A DNA stretch of 64,000 nucleotides from Edaphochlamys debaryana. Its lineage: Eukaryota; Chlorophyta; Chlorophyceae; Chlamydomonadales. The position numbers and the translations under genes are program-made. Every line of letters begins with the position of its first letter. Positions within the stretch are counted from its first letter, which is position 1. The notes under the pieces are model-generated. The model was given only the letters and a program-made list of their open reading frames with translations. It searched no databases and was not told the origin of the DNA. This document shows, in pieces, positions 63,785 through 64,000 of this stretch. Where the stretch lies: assembly GCA_016858145.1 (NCBI GenBank), contig JAEHOE010000222.1:46082-110081 (forward strand). Direction: 5' to 3'.

Positions 63785-64000
63785 ATGGGCCGCCCGCAGC
63801 CCAAGAAGCAGCCGGGCGGCCGCGGTGGGCTCGTGCCTTACGAGCGATGGCTGGATGACTATGCTCTCGCCTCAAATTGGATGTCGCGCTACGACATCGT
63901 CAAGCTAGTTGACGATGCCGGCGGCCTAACGCGCATCGAGAACTTCCTGCCGCTGCACATTGCGGAGGGTATCGAGCGCGTGCTGCAGTCCATCACCGAC
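63785..64000 (+). CDS. 5' end of a possible 2OG-Fe(II) oxygenase, cut by the window
   Basis: An open frame of 72 codons from ATG 63785 runs off the window end. It has a basic start (MGRPQPKKQPGGRGG) and then well-mixed sequence: VPYERWLDDYALASNWMSRY, DIVKLVDDAGG and IENFLPLHIAEGIERVLQSI. The FLP...A...VL.SI pattern is typical of the N-terminal edge of prolyl-hydroxylase-like 2OG-Fe(II) dioxygenases, where a helix follows 'FLP'. The catalytic His-Asp-His residues would lie beyond the window, so the family is only a suggestion. The coding character is convincing. Confidence 0.5.
   Translation, partial: MGRPQPKKQPGGRGGLVPYERWLDDYALASNWMSRYDIVKLVDDAGGLTRIENFLPLHIAEGIERVLQSITD

Overview
The window looks like nuclear DNA of a GC-rich, intron-dense green alga, most likely a flagellate of the Chlamydomonas/Volvox order. 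The reasons are: short exons in consistent reading phase joined by GT-AG introns that start GTGGGG and end CCCCCAG; a ciliary radial-spoke-base gene (CFAP251); plastid-type transit peptides; a Ser-Pro-Pro-rich extracellular-matrix-like protein; and TGTAA poly(A) signals, as used by chlorophycean algae, downstream of two genes. No bacterial operon, CRISPR array or rRNA was seen, and no tRNA was recognised by eye.

Layout. 0.7-4.8 kb (-): membrane-anchored SGNH-hydrolase-like protein. 5.9-6.4 kb (+): a possible small Cys-rich gene. 7.0-16.6 kb: two copies of a repeat element (A and B) flanking a truncated, rearranged copy of the 3' half of CFAP251, including an eight-fold satellite made from one of its exons. 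16.9-25.5 kb (-): intact 24-exon CFAP251. 25.9-28.5 kb (+): a mitochondrial lipoyl-domain protein whose C-terminus matches KGD4/MRPS36, the 2-oxoglutarate dehydrogenase tether. 30.1-32.8 kb (-): secreted, Pro-rich, Cys-rich mosaic protein. 34.0-37.5 kb (-): plastid MEKHLA-domain protein. 37.9-45.4 kb (+): 20-exon protein with seven C2HC fingers. 47.4-49.8 kb (-): membrane-anchored U-box protein. 52.0-55.0 kb (-): EamA-type drug/metabolite transporter. 55.5-58.1 kb (+): organelle-targeted PfkB sugar/nucleoside kinase. 59.1-63.0 kb (+): unrecognised multi-exon gene. 63.8 kb to the end (+): 5' end of a possible 2OG-Fe(II) oxygenase. Three gene pairs diverge from 0.4-0.5 kb shared promoters (25.5, 37.5 and 55.0 kb).

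The genes do not form one pathway. Two signals stand out. First, the lipoyl domain and the KGD4 motifs sit in one 266-residue protein that has no acyltransferase domain. Second, short tandem duplications of exon ends with their splice sites recur in at least six loci and reach an extreme in the CFAP251 copy. All exon models below were read by eye and checked only by splice consensus and phase arithmetic; no alignment or expression data were available.
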